From JBLHKW01 sp047618565 (GTDB lineage Bacteria > Planctomycetota > UBA1135 > GCA-002686595), in assembly GCA_047618565.1 (NCBI GenBank), contig JBLHKW010000221.1:1-6378 (forward strand): a stretch of 6,378 bases of DNA, given 5' to 3'. The stretch's first letter is position 1. Every line of letters starts with the position of its first letter. Positions 6,284-6,378 of this stretch are shown piece after piece. The position numbers and the translations under genes were made by a program. Below the pieces are notes generated by a model. It made no database searches. It saw nothing but the letters and a program-made list of their open reading frames with translations, and was not told the DNA's origin.

Positions 6284-6378
6284 TCCGTCGGAGTTGTGTG
6301 GCGGTTCGCGGGGGCCCCCAGTGTGCGATTCCGCTCCCTCCTGGGTCGTCAGAGCACGTTCCTGGGGCCGCAAAGTCT
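6284..6378. other. Unassigned tail of the window
   Basis: No gene with a recognisable start or domain is visible. Short frames are open on both strands to the window edge but are too short to judge; one minus-strand frame stops inside element B and could be the end of a neighbouring gene. It holds a GGGGGCCCCC palindrome (6310-6319). Its first bases resemble the end of palindrome A, so a third element may begin here. Confidence 0.3.

Noticed and set aside
6310..6319. GGGGGCCCCC palindrome
   Set aside because: It is too short and low in complexity to assign a function, and it has no T-run or neighbouring gene to make it a terminator.

Overview
The window is GC-rich bacterial chromosome. Every gene I can support lies on the minus strand, in one compact run read from about position 5920 down to position 1. 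The mix points to a high-GC Gram-negative bacterium with large secreted alpha-solenoid proteins: Planctomycetota, Myxococcota or a similar lineage, with Planctomycetota my weak preference. No marker gene settles the phylum.

Layout in transcription order. A presumed control region (5898-6022) holds a weak promoter candidate and a strong ribosome binding site. Next come an asparaginase II family protein (4857-5897), a stand-alone ADP-dependent NAD(P)H-hydrate dehydratase NnrD (3983-4864) and a 992-residue exported HEAT/TPR-type helical-repeat protein (1017-3995). A 53-base gap with a small GC-rich inverted repeat follows, then a flavin-dependent thymidylate synthase ThyX (175-963). Last is the start of an exported protein of unknown function that runs off the window edge (1-122). 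The first three genes overlap by 8 and 13 bases, which indicates co-transcription and probably translational coupling. ThyX and the last gene follow in the same direction at short spacing.

The gene products do not form one obvious pathway. Asparaginase II makes aspartate and ammonia, NnrD repairs hydrated NAD(P)H, and ThyX makes dTMP using NADPH and methylenetetrahydrofolate. The two exported proteins are unassigned. I read this as a housekeeping and cofactor-linked operon, not a defence or mobile system.

The most unusual DNA lies upstream of the operon at 6023-6283. It consists of two abutting imperfect palindromes, about 169 and 101 bases long, each bounded by CTAG. A third CTAG node may start another copy beyond the window. 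They look like non-autonomous, MITE-like inverted-repeat elements. At protein level, the oddest point is ThyX: its signature motif has KYQ in place of the canonical RHR and is split by an insertion of about 28 residues. I see no CRISPR array, rRNA, tRNA or intact transposase gene.
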